From Candidatus Margulisiibacteriota bacterium (lineage in GTDB: Bacteria; Margulisbacteria; WOR-1; JAKLHX01): 7,721 nucleotides of DNA. Positions within the stretch are counted from its first letter, which is position 1. Every line of letters begins with the position of its first letter. The position numbers and the translations under genes were made by a program. Below the pieces are notes generated by a model, which saw only the letters and a program-made list of their open reading frames with translations, searched no databases and had not been told where the DNA came from. Of this stretch, positions 1 through 6,833 are shown one piece after another. The stretch spans positions 1 to 7,721 of the forward strand of contig JAKLHX010000050.1 in the NCBI GenBank assembly GCA_022709925.1, written 5' to 3'.

Positions 1-941
1 GAATCAGGGTCCACGGCAAACCCGTGGTTTTGTGACGTGATCTCAACGGCGCCGGTCTTTAAGTTCTTTACGGGATGGTTGGAACCCCTGTGTCCGAACT
101 TGAGCTTGAATGTCTTTGCCCCGAAAGCAAGCCCGAGTATCTGGTGCCCTAGGCATATACCGAATATAGGGAGTTTTCCGGTAAGCTTTTGGATGTTCTC
201 TATTGCGTAGTCGACTGCGGACGGGTCTCCGGGGCCGTTCGAAAGAAGTACCCCGTTGGGCTTCATTTTTAATACTTCCCCCGCGGTGGTGTCGGCCGGG
301 ACCACGACAGGCGTGCACCCCATCGAGTAAAGTATCCTCAAGATGTTTTGTTTTACGCCAAAATCGTAAACAACGACCTTATAGGGTTCTTTTTGTTTTT
401 TTGTCTTTTTTTCAGGGATAAAGTCCCTTGTCGGCTCATCCCACTGATAAGACTTATGACAGCTGACCTCTTTTGCAAGGTCCCTGCCGACCATCGACGG
501 GGATTTGAGCACTTTATTCAGCAGTGTTTGAGGATCCTGCTTGCCTGTCGCGATGACTGCCCGCATAGCCCCCTTTGTTCGGATGTGCCGGGTAAGCGCT
601 CTTGTGTCTATCTCGGAAAGCCCTATCACTCCGCACTTTTTTAAGTAGTCGTTCAGGTCCGTTTCAGACCTCCAGCTACTGGATATCCTGCTTTTCTCCC
701 TTACTATAAAACCGGCGCAATGCGGTTTGGTCGATTCAATATCATCCTTATTGGTCCCGTAGTTCCCTATTAAGGGATAGGTCATGGTTATTATCTGGCT
801 TTTGTAAGAAGGATCTGTAAGGACCTCCTGATATCCGGTCATCCCGGTATTGAAAACGGCTTCTCCGAACGACTCTCCTTCGGCCCCGAAAGCCTCGCCT
901 TCAAAATAAGTCCCGTCTTCGAGCATTATAATACCGTACAT
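1..941 (-). CDS. carA: Carbamoyl-phosphate synthetase small (glutaminase) subunit, 3' end beyond the window
   Basis: CarA hydrolyses glutamine and passes ammonia to the large subunit CarB, which makes carbamoyl phosphate for pyrimidine and arginine synthesis in the cytoplasm. My translation of the minus strand from 941 stays open for 313 codons to the left edge. The N-terminal CarA domain shows NTGMTGYQEVLTDPSY (residues 31-46) and YPLIGNYG (55-62). IDTRALTRHIR (111-121) is also typical. The class I amidotransferase domain shows LSNGPGDP (233-240), the nucleophile elbow GICLGHQ with catalytic Cys263, and SQNHGFAV (303-310). The family is about 360-380 residues, so roughly 50-65 are missing at the edge, including the catalytic His-Glu pair. 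Residues 174-186 form a Lys-rich linker between the domains. The ATG at 941 is chosen over the in-frame ATG at 926 because a TATAAT box sits just upstream; there is no ribosome-binding site. The gene diverges from the plus-strand cluster. Identification is secure. Confidence 0.97.
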   Translation of the reverse strand, partial: MYGIIMLEDGTYFEGEAFGAEGESFGEAVFNTGMTGYQEVLTDPSYKSQIITMTYPLIGNYGTNKDDIESTKPHCAGFIVREKSRISSSWRSETDLNDYLKKCGVIGLSEIDTRALTRHIRTKGAMRAVIATGKQDPQTLLNKVLKSPSMVGRDLAKEVSCHKSYQWDEPTRDFIPEKKTKKQKEPYKVVVYDFGVKQNILRILYSMGCTPVVVPADTTAGEVLKMKPNGVLLSNGPGDPSAVDYAIENIQKLTGKLPIFGICLGHQILGLAFGAKTFKLKFGHRGSNHPVKNLKTGAVEITSQNHGFAVDPD

Positions 942-950
942 CTTGCAGTA

Positions 951-956
951 ATTATA
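951..956 (-). promoter_or_regulatory. TATAAT -10 box of carA, near-leaderless
   Basis: A perfect TATAAT on the minus strand ends 9 nt before the carA ATG at 941. Transcription normally starts about 6-8 nt after the -10 box, so the expected 5' leader is only 0-3 nt. No purine-rich ribosome-binding site lies between box and start. The -35 region is weak (TTTAAT at 17 nt spacing). The box is seen directly; its use as a promoter is inferred. Confidence 0.6.
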
Positions 957-1139
957 TCACTAGCTAAAGTATTATTAAATCCATGCTTACAAAGGCGTTC
1001 CTTAAATTGCGCACAGAGGAATAAAAGGTAGCGGAGGGGGTTAACGATGGATTAGTCTTTACATTCTTCTGCCTTTTATGCTCTTGTGAGCCCTTAGAGA
1101 CCTTTTTCTTTGAAAGTGAAATCCGAACCCAAAAAGGCC

Positions 1140-1145
1140 GATAAT
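1140..1145 (+). promoter_or_regulatory. Possible -10 box for the 231-aa gene cluster
   Basis: GATAAT matches the -10 consensus at five of six positions. It lies 32 nt before the ATG at 1178, leaving room for a short leader with the ribosome-binding site at 1161-1167. No convincing -35 hexamer sits 16-18 nt upstream, so this is tentative. The rest of the divergent intergenic region (942-1139) shows nothing else I can name apart from the -10 box of carA. Confidence 0.25.
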
Positions 1146-1177
1146 ACCATAGAACATTTTAAGGAGGGATCTTAAGT

Positions 1178-1873
1178 ATGCAAGTCAATGCCAGGCCGGT
1201 ATCTTTTTCTTGGAGAGGAGCTCCTGTGACGAACGAAAGCTTTAGGGCTATGCCGGCGCGTGACAGAGCATCTTTGATCATGGACCAATCAACTCCCATA
1301 AAGCATGCTGTGAGTCTTATGGGATCTTTGGCGGGCAAGCTTTCACAACCTACCGCCAGGGATTTTGTTGATACGTTCAAGTGTATCGGAAGACCCGATC
1401 CGGTTGTCAGGCTTTTCTATCATTCTGAAGCGACCCTGGTGCAAAGGCTTCCGGAATTGATCGAAGGGATGCAAGCCCCGCACTGGGCGGCTGAACTTTT
1501 TGCCCATCCGGACATGCCCATGTCGGCGATAACTTTTGCCATGGAAGCGGCCACTACCCATCCTAATTTCCCGGGGGTCAGGCCGACGGTCTCTTATGGC
1601 ACGCTTTCAGCCATACTTGATTCTCCGCGTCTTCCCATAACCAGAGCGGCCGATATGCTGGCCAGATACTACGAAGTGTCCTGCGGGGAGTATTTTCACA
1701 CAAAAATGACAGGGATATTCAGGATCTTATCGGGAATGAAAAGACCCGAAAGGATTTTCGGATTGTATCACGATGAATTCTCTCAAAAATGCTTCGCCGA
1801 AGCCCTCGCCGAATGTAACGAATTTTATCCGGAAGAGGTCGCAAGGCTTAGGGAGATCAATGCCTCGAGGTGA
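1178..1873 (+). CDS. Hypothetical helical protein, 231 aa
   Basis: I do not recognise this protein. The start is well supported: AAGGAGG at 1161-1167 lies 10 nt before the ATG. No signal peptide or membrane segment is visible, so it is probably cytoplasmic. The sequence looks almost wholly helical. Two similar helix-pair segments occur: LFAHPDMPMSAITFAMEAA (around residues 107-125) and ILDSPRLPITRAADMLARYY (around 147-166), each with a hydrophobic pair, a Ser/His-Pro turn and an Ala-rich helix. This is reminiscent of HEAT-type solenoid repeats, but too weak to assign. A segment of the 1181-aa protein downstream (residues 1014-1032, starting LVESPHATAEDLG) has the same look, and both proteins carry an ARPV motif near the N-terminus (residues 5-8 here, 12-15 there). 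It is the first gene of a plus-strand group of three that ends at the terminator at 2348-2379. Real gene, unknown function. Confidence 0.85.
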   Translation: MQVNARPVSFSWRGAPVTNESFRAMPARDRASLIMDQSTPIKHAVSLMGSLAGKLSQPTARDFVDTFKCIGRPDPVVRLFYHSEATLVQRLPELIEGMQAPHWAAELFAHPDMPMSAITFAMEAATTHPNFPGVRPTVSYGTLSAILDSPRLPITRAADMLARYYEVSCGEYFHTKMTGIFRILSGMKRPERIFGLYHDEFSQKCFAEALAECNEFYPEEVARLREINASR

Positions 1874-1921
1874 AATCCTCGGCTGAAATTGGCGATATAT
1901 AAGTAGAGGGGGATAGGGGAA

Positions 1922-2107
1922 ATGTCAAACATCCAGGAACAATACGAAAAGATAGAGATAGGCGGGAAAGCCTATATGAAATCCTCCGTTAATTCCGGAG
2001 CCCTTGTCCAGGAGCTCAAAAAACAGCCAGGAAGCTTCATAAACATACTTGCGAACAGAATGTCTTTATCCGAGGCTCCCGGCAGAGTGGTCTCTTACTG
2101 GAGATAA
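1922..2107 (+). CDS. Small hypothetical protein, 61 aa
   Basis: Unrecognised small protein of 61 residues, starting 48 nt after the 231-aa gene. GAGGGGG at 1906-1912 lies 9 nt before the ATG and is a plausible ribosome-binding site. The protein is soluble with no membrane segment: an acidic/amphipathic N-terminus (EQYEKIEIGGKAYMK), then a likely helix (ALVQELKKQPGSFINILANR). The last codons overlap the ribosome-binding site of the next gene, and its TAA is only 4 nt before that gene's ATG, so the two are probably translationally coupled. The 69-aa frame is offset from this one, so a single indel could have split one ancestral gene in two, but nothing in the sequence proves that. Gene call moderately supported by signal, spacing and a shared operon; function unknown. 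Confidence 0.6.
   Translation: MSNIQEQYEKIEIGGKAYMKSSVNSGALVQELKKQPGSFINILANRMSLSEAPGRVVSYWR
2100..2103 (+). promoter_or_regulatory. Ribosome-binding site fixing the 69-aa gene start
   Basis: GGAG lies inside the last codons of the 61-aa gene, 8 nt before the ATG at 2112. The longer possible start at 2049 has no comparable site and would overlap the 61-aa gene by 59 nt, so 2112 is preferred. Confidence 0.55.
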
Positions 2108-2111
2108 TGCC

Positions 2112-2321
2112 ATGAATAACGCGAAAATAACAAAAATGATAAAAAATGTACTTTTCAAGAACTATCTTACCGATATAAGTGAAGCAGCCCCTTATAGCAA
2201 GACCCTTTACAGACAATTTGCATTTAGCGGGGTTATCGACCCCTATGACAGCGTAAAGATCGTTTTGATAGGGGATCTTGCTAAATGGTGCTCTCTAAAG
2301 CCTGCCAACGATCTTAATTGA
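2112..2321 (+). CDS. Small hypothetical protein, 69 aa
   Basis: Unrecognised 69-residue protein. The start at 2112 is chosen because GGAG lies 8 nt upstream and the gene then begins 4 nt after the stop of the 61-aa gene, a typical coupled arrangement; an upstream in-frame ATG at 2049 would give 90 aa. The N-terminus is basic and probably helical (MNNAKITKMIKNVLFKNYL), the middle aromatic (YSKTLYRQFAF), and the C-terminal part has a hydrophobic stretch, VKIVLIGDLAKWC, too short for a confident membrane span. It is the last gene before an intrinsic terminator 27 nt past its stop. A toxin-antitoxin pair with the 61-aa gene is conceivable from size and coupling only; I see no known toxin or antitoxin motif. 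Confidence 0.6.
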   Translation: MNNAKITKMIKNVLFKNYLTDISEAAPYSKTLYRQFAFSGVIDPYDSVKIVLIGDLAKWCSLKPANDLN

Positions 2322-2347
2322 CGTTGGACGTTTCGTCTATCGCAAGG

Positions 2348-2379
2348 AACCTTCCAGGCCTGTTGTGGAAGGTTTTTTG
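2348..2379 (+). terminator. Intrinsic terminator after the 69-aa gene
   Basis: AACCTTCCA (2348-2356) pairs perfectly with TGGAAGGTT (2366-2374) across a 9-nt loop, giving a 9-bp stem, and six T residues run from 2373 to 2378. It lies 27 nt past the stop at 2321 and 36 nt before the next start, so it should end the 231/61/69-aa transcript and largely separate the 1181-aa gene from it, though some readthrough is possible. Confidence 0.85.
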
Positions 2380-2414
2380 TTGGTAGATCAATAAGAAGTC
2401 CAAGGAGTGTGTAG

Positions 2415-5400
2415 ATGGGTGCAGCGAGACTCAATGTTCAAACGGCCGCAAGGCCGGTTATGCCTCGCCTGGATGTTACGGCGAGAATAAAATCGCTTAT
2501 AGCCAGAGGTGCCGCCAGACCAGCGGAGTCCATGTTCAGGATATGGGACAGGCTTTCTGTAATACATGGTCCTTATTCATCGGAAGACGTTAACTATGGG
2601 GCCAGACCCGAGGCGCATAGCGGGGTCATGGCGATATATTCTTACGATGAAGTAGATTCTCTGGATGTCGGGCCCAGACACATATATCCCACGGATATAA
2701 CGGGGTTGACCGTATTCAGCGGAGGAACTATAGATCTTTCTGATCCCCTGGAAGAGCGGCATTTTGCGTCGCGGGTCATGTACGAAGCTACAAAAGCCGC
2801 TGTTATAATGCATCTTCTTGACGCCAATAAATTCGGACCGCATTTTTCTTATGAGGACATAGACCGGCTGGACGGGACCGACGGGTATTTTTCATGGTTC
2901 GCCATACTTAAGGCCATGGACGAGCAGGAATCTTTCTTTTATGACAGGTCAAATTTAGCCATGGGGGCCATGAGGGCTTTAAGCGGAGGGTTTGTGACCA
3001 TAGCCCAGAACAAAGAGAACGGCCAGCATGACAGGGATACCGTCATTAAAATGATACTTTCAAAATTCCCGTTCCTGCGAGGCGAGTTCAAAATGGCGGC
3101 ATCGGTCTTCTACACTCTTTATGCGGCTCCGAATCAATCTCCGGCAGTTAACGGCATAAGGGCTTCTGTCGTTAATGCCCTGAAGTATTTGATGGCGGCA
3201 GAGCCGAAGATGGCAGGCGTTCCTTTTGACATGCTTGATGAAATGACAAAGGCACAGGCTACCATACTGATCGAAGAGACGGGGCATTTTCTTGCTAATT
3301 TGAGAAGAAAATTCCCGTCCATGACCAATTGGTTCCTTGTAAGCCCCCTGGGGCAGACAGATGCTTTGCCTCATCCCATGTCTGGAGAGGTCCCGTTATT
3401 AAGAAGCATGGTCCGCATCCCGGATAGAACATATATGGTACAAGATCATGTGGATCTTCCTGCGGGCAGATACGATGCGACAGACATTGTTCTTCCGATA
3501 ATCAAAGATAAAACCCCGAGTTATCCGGCCCTTATGCCGGAAATAGGGAAAATGACGATAATGCAAGGAAAGCCGAACGCACAGGAAATAGGCATGGCGA
3601 TAAAGGACAAGGTCAGCGGTAAAGAATATCTATTGATAGACTACGAATATTCATCCGAACAAGCGCCTTCAAACCCCAATAAAAGATATCCGACGGGCAT
3701 AAGTCACTGTACGTATTTTAGCGGCGATGACGACAGTGCGGCTCCGGAGAACCTCGGAGGATTTGCCGACCTTGCAGTTTTTAAAGCCATTCAGCTGAAA
3801 GTTTTGGGAAGGCTTCTTGAGGCGAACAAACAAGGCAATTACTTTTCGGAGAACGATCTGCGGACCATCTTGAGAAGCGATGCTTATATCCCGTGGATGA
3901 CGTTCCTGGCATTATTGCGGGATATGGATTGTTATAAATTCGACAGCAATATGATCTCAGGGATCTGCATGGCGATATTCCTTATAGGGAATAATAATTT
4001 TGGGTCCGGGCCAACGGGAGACAGCAACATAAGACAAATAAGAGGGCTATTGCAGAAGGTGCCCGGATTGGCCGAGGAATACAATGCCTACGGGGATCTT
4101 TTTAAGGAAGTTTGTGTGGATAATCATACGAACGACCCTGACGATACCGAAAAAAAACACAATATTGCCTATGCTGTTTTAAGATGTCTGGAACAACATG
4201 ACGAGATATGCGATAAACATTGGGAAGAGTGGAATCCGTCACTTAAGAGGGATTGCCAGATGCTTTACGCGGGAGCAATGGAATTCGTGGCGGCCTTAAA
4301 AGGCGCTTTTCATTCCAGTGAAAGCTGGTTGATGGGCTCTTCCGAGATGCAGTGTCCGGCTATATTGCCGGTCGCCGCAGTAAAAGCGCCGGAAGCTCCA
4401 AAAGCAGAAGCTGTTGAAACCACACCGTTATTGAACGGGGACAGTATATTGAGTATTTTAACTGCCGGAGTTAGCCAGAGCGACGATCCGTTTTTGGCTC
4501 AAATATCTTGCGAGGCCTTGGAGTCTTTGAGCTCTTTCGGCGGCAGAGAAAGGTATTGGTTGTTGCCGGAAATTGCCGCACTGAAAACCACTCCTCCGCA
4601 GGAAGCGCTATCGGTCAAAGGGCGGCATGCATCCATTCTGGCGGAACAGCTTGCACAGGTCGGCGCTGAAAAAGTAAGGGAAGAAAGAGAAAATCTTTCA
4701 ATGATCAAATATGCGGCAAGACATGTATTGAACGCAAAGACCGATCTTGCCCGACTGATCGCCGGCGGTCCTGATAATGATGGTCTTATGGAAGTTGCAG
4801 AGAGGAATCTGTCAAACGCAGATCCGTTCGCGGCTTCAAGGGCGGCAAAAATAATGCTGGGCACAGAGTATATAAGGGCCAGCCTGTCAGGTCTTCCGGA
4901 GAACGATCCTGCAACGGTTTTTGAGATTATCAGGACCGTTCTTGCGGACAATCTGAGAACCGTTTCAGCGGCGCTTTCAGGAGCGCTTACCAAGGGGCAA
5001 AGGCCCGTCGGACTTGCAAGCGCTCTAATAGACTTTATCGGGGATGTTCTTGACGGCAAGAATATGGCAATGGCTTTTTATCAGGGAATAGCCGATGAAA
5101 AACCGAGTCGCGTAGAAGAAAAGTACAGACCGGAATTGATCGACAATATATCCATGGCCCCGCTTGCTACTGCTTTGGCGCTTGAGCTGAGAGAGATAAA
5201 CGGGCAGATCAAGCCTTCTGCCGTAGATGCCCTATTGGCTGCTGAAAAACTTATGGACCTCGAAAAGAGATCCGGTTGTTTTAGCGCTAAGCGCGCAAAT
5301 ACCGGATATTTGTCGGAAAGCTTTGAGCGCGCAAGAGCGGTCCTGGAAGACAGGGTAAGATTAGGATCCGGTGAAGGGGTTCTTGCCGCGGCCTCGGCTT

Positions 5401-5960
5401 TAGCACAACTTAAAGTCCGCAACAGGGAGCTTGACTCGGCATTGCTGAAGACGCTTGTTGAAAGCCCTCATGCGACGGCCGAAGACCTCGGTTATACTGT
5501 CAGCGGGTTTCGTGCTATTGCGCAGGACCGCACTACCGGGGCGCAAGAATTATTGAATTCTTATATGAGATCTCCGGACAACCCTAACTGGGTATTCTTT
5601 TCTGCTTATATGCTCTCCGCGGGAATGAGGTCGCTGGTGCATTTGCCGGGTTTTGACATAAATACGGCTTCCGCACAGGAGATAACCTCTATGCTTGCGG
5701 ACGCCGGCATTCCCACACCGGAAAGAATGACGAAACTGATCCTTTCTAACAGGCCTTATGAAGGAACAGCTGGATTCAGGAATAAAAAAGTTAACGGACT
5801 AGGACAGAGCAAAGAAAAAATAGCCGCTATTTTTGACGGGGCGAATGCCGCGGCCTCAGTGAAAGACATAATGTTCAGGGCTCTTTGTTCCGAAAATCCG
5901 GAGCTTATCGCGATGGCAGTGACTGCGTCAAATTATTTGAGAGAAAAAAAGTCGAGCTGA
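2415..5960 (+). CDS. Large uncharacterised protein, 1181 aa, with duplicated domain and ComEA-like HhH segment
   Basis: No named family matches the whole protein. AAGGAG at 2402-2407, 7 nt before the ATG, fixes the start. No signal peptide or membrane span is seen, so it is probably cytoplasmic. Residues 1-50 are Ala/Arg-rich. Two diverged copies of one domain follow (about 72-310 and 406-643), sharing YPT, FSG, LL-ANK-G, FS--D, and Trp161/494, Asp177/510, Trp306/638. Residues 646-672 form an Ala/Pro/Glu/Lys linker, then come about 400 residues of helical, Ala/Leu-rich sequence suggestive of a solenoid. Residues 1079-1141 resemble the ComEA-type double helix-hairpin-helix: FDINTASAQEI, a first hairpin AGIPTPERM, then VNGLGQSKEKI. 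That fold binds DNA without sequence specificity in known relatives, though here the first Gly-Ile-Gly is degenerate. No nuclease, ATPase or other catalytic motif is evident. A scaffold or nucleic-acid-associated role is inference only. The gene converges on nadK. Confidence 0.9.
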   Translation: MGAARLNVQTAARPVMPRLDVTARIKSLIARGAARPAESMFRIWDRLSVIHGPYSSEDVNYGARPEAHSGVMAIYSYDEVDSLDVGPRHIYPTDITGLTVFSGGTIDLSDPLEERHFASRVMYEATKAAVIMHLLDANKFGPHFSYEDIDRLDGTDGYFSWFAILKAMDEQESFFYDRSNLAMGAMRALSGGFVTIAQNKENGQHDRDTVIKMILSKFPFLRGEFKMAASVFYTLYAAPNQSPAVNGIRASVVNALKYLMAAEPKMAGVPFDMLDEMTKAQATILIEETGHFLANLRRKFPSMTNWFLVSPLGQTDALPHPMSGEVPLLRSMVRIPDRTYMVQDHVDLPAGRYDATDIVLPIIKDKTPSYPALMPEIGKMTIMQGKPNAQEIGMAIKDKVSGKEYLLIDYEYSSEQAPSNPNKRYPTGISHCTYFSGDDDSAAPENLGGFADLAVFKAIQLKVLGRLLEANKQGNYFSENDLRTILRSDAYIPWMTFLALLRDMDCYKFDSNMISGICMAIFLIGNNNFGSGPTGDSNIRQIRGLLQKVPGLAEEYNAYGDLFKEVCVDNHTNDPDDTEKKHNIAYAVLRCLEQHDEICDKHWEEWNPSLKRDCQMLYAGAMEFVAALKGAFHSSESWLMGSSEMQCPAILPVAAVKAPEAPKAEAVETTPLLNGDSILSILTAGVSQSDDPFLAQISCEALESLSSFGGRERYWLLPEIAALKTTPPQEALSVKGRHASILAEQLAQVGAEKVREERENLSMIKYAARHVLNAKTDLARLIAGGPDNDGLMEVAERNLSNADPFAASRAAKIMLGTEYIRASLSGLPENDPATVFEIIRTVLADNLRTVSAALSGALTKGQRPVGLASALIDFIGDVLDGKNMAMAFYQGIADEKPSRVEEKYRPELIDNISMAPLATALALELREINGQIKPSAVDALLAAEKLMDLEKRSGCFSAKRANTGYLSESFERARAVLEDRVRLGSGEGVLAAASALAQLKVRNRELDSALLKTLVESPHATAEDLGYTVSGFRAIAQDRTTGAQELLNSYMRSPDNPNWVFFSAYMLSAGMRSLVHLPGFDINTASAQEITSMLADAGIPTPERMTKLILSNRPYEGTAGFRNKKVNGLGQSKEKIAAIFDGANAAASVKDIMFRALCSENPELIAMAVTASNYLREKKSS
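2628..3344 (+). repeat. First copy of the duplicated domain in the 1181-aa protein
   Basis: Encodes residues about 72-310. It matches the second copy at a shift of 331-334 residues through shared positions such as Tyr91-Pro92-Thr93, Phe101-Ser102-Gly103, Ala137-Asn138-Lys139, Phe144-Ser145, Trp161, Asp177, Pro219, Phe300 and Trp306. The nucleotide sequences have diverged too far for an obvious DNA-level repeat, so the duplication is old. Confidence 0.75.
3630..4343 (+). repeat. Second copy of the duplicated domain in the 1181-aa protein
   Basis: Encodes residues about 406-643. The counterparts of the first-copy residues are Tyr425-Pro426-Thr427, Phe435-Ser436-Gly437, Ala470-Asn471-Lys472, Phe477-Ser478, Trp494, Asp510, Pro550, Phe632 and Trp638. 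This copy holds a more acidic insert near residues 570-582 and is followed by the Pro/Ala linker. Confidence 0.75.
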
Positions 5961-5965
5961 ACGGA

Positions 5966-6826
5966 TTACTCTCCCCAACCAAGCTTTTCCTTTAGGACCG
6001 AAAAGAAATTGTATCTCCCCGTTCTTATGAACAGCGTATTGTGCGGAGCTTTCCTTATTGTGATCTCATCGCCTTTAATTAATGGGATCGTGCTTTGACC
6101 GTCGGCGGTCAGAATAGCTTCAATGCCTCTGGGAGTGTCCTGAACAGTTATCCTTAAAATTTCCTCGCCGTCGACTACTACGGTTCTGTTGCTTATCGAA
6201 AGCGGACAGATGGCGGTAAGCACGAATACCGGAAGGCTGGGATCTATTATCGGACCGTTCGCCGCCAAATTATGTCCGGTGGAGCCGGTCGGCGTGGATA
6301 TTATCAGTCCGTCCCCCGCGTAGGACGTCATCATCTTGCCGCTCACAAAAGCGTTCAGGCGTATTATGCGGGCGATGCCGTTCTTTCCGATGACAATATC
6401 GTTGAGTGCGGATGTTCTTGCCAGGGCTTTCCCGTTCCTTTTTACTTCGATATCAAGCATCATCCTGGAGTCGATGTGGAACCGGTTTTTGAAAAGTTTC
6501 GGAAGGAGCTTTTTAAATTCCCGCACTTGTATCTCGGTGAGAAATCCTCGTCTTCCGAGATTTATGCCTATTATAGGGAGTCCGAGTTTTGAGAATGTCC
6601 TCGCGCAGCGTAGCATTGTGCCGTCGCCGCCGACGGATACGACAAAAGCAGCATCCTTAAAATCTCTAAAGGATTTTGCGGCAAGTTTTTTCATTTTGAG
6701 AGATGTGGACTGAGACTTTGTGAGCAGTATTCTGTACTTATTTTTGTTCACCGAAGATATGAGCTTCTTGGTAATAGAGAGGACCTTGTCGTCGTAATCT
6801 TTTATGAATAGCGCGAAGGTTTGCAT
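5966..6826 (-). CDS. nadK: NAD kinase
   Basis: NadK phosphorylates NAD at the 2'-hydroxyl of its adenosine ribose to make NADP, using ATP or polyphosphate, in the cytoplasm. The 286-residue length is normal for bacteria. Signature motifs are in order: VVSVGGDGTMLR (62-73, GGDGT with the catalytic Asp68), GINLGRRGFLTE (87-98), ALNDIVI (140-146, usually Asn-Glu, here Asn-Asp), GDGLIISTPTGST (171-183) and ICPLSISNRTVV (206-217). Two positions differ from the usual pattern: the motif normally reading GSTAYS is GSTGHN (181-186), so the NAD-contacting Tyr is His185, and the His usual in the CPH motif is Leu209. The motif set leaves the assignment secure. The ATG at 6826 follows a TATAAT by 7 nt with no ribosome-binding site, so translation is probably leaderless. 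It converges with the 1181-aa gene, with 5 nt between stops. Confidence 0.96.
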   Translation of the reverse strand: MQTFALFIKDYDDKVLSITKKLISSVNKNKYRILLTKSQSTSLKMKKLAAKSFRDFKDAAFVVSVGGDGTMLRCARTFSKLGLPIIGINLGRRGFLTEIQVREFKKLLPKLFKNRFHIDSRMMLDIEVKRNGKALARTSALNDIVIGKNGIARIIRLNAFVSGKMMTSYAGDGLIISTPTGSTGHNLAANGPIIDPSLPVFVLTAICPLSISNRTVVVDGEEILRITVQDTPRGIEAILTADGQSTIPLIKGDEITIRKAPHNTLFIRTGRYNFFSVLKEKLGWGE

Positions 6827-6833
6827 ATATATA

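Noticed and set aside
43..644. Several overlapping frames on both strands in the left region
   Set aside because: They are shadows of carA, whose frame carries clear family motifs through the whole stretch.
2049..2111. Longer 90-aa start for the third small gene
   Set aside because: No ribosome-binding site and a long overlap with the 61-aa gene; GGAG supports the start at 2112.
1922..2321. Toxin-antitoxin pair
   Set aside because: Size and coupling fit, but I recognise no toxin fold residues and no antitoxin DNA-binding motif.
2318..2414. Promoter for the 1181-aa gene between the terminator and its start
   Set aside because: TTGACG at 2318-2323 has no -10 box at a proper distance, and no good hexamer pair is found after the terminator, so the promoter remains unplaced.
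4499..5059. 186-codon open frame on the minus strand opposite the 1181-aa gene
   Set aside because: Its Ser/Ala/Arg-rich composition is what antisense of an Ala/Leu-rich coding strand gives, and it lies wholly inside a well-supported gene.
5081..5422. 113-codon minus-strand frame opposite the 1181-aa gene
   Set aside because: Same antisense composition; nested entirely in the real gene.
5944..5957. Terminator for nadK, using the seven-T run on the minus strand
   Set aside because: The only hairpin before the T-run has about three base pairs, too weak to call.
6272..6713. Plus-strand frames of 106 and 125 codons
   Set aside because: They lie opposite nadK, which is identified by its motifs.
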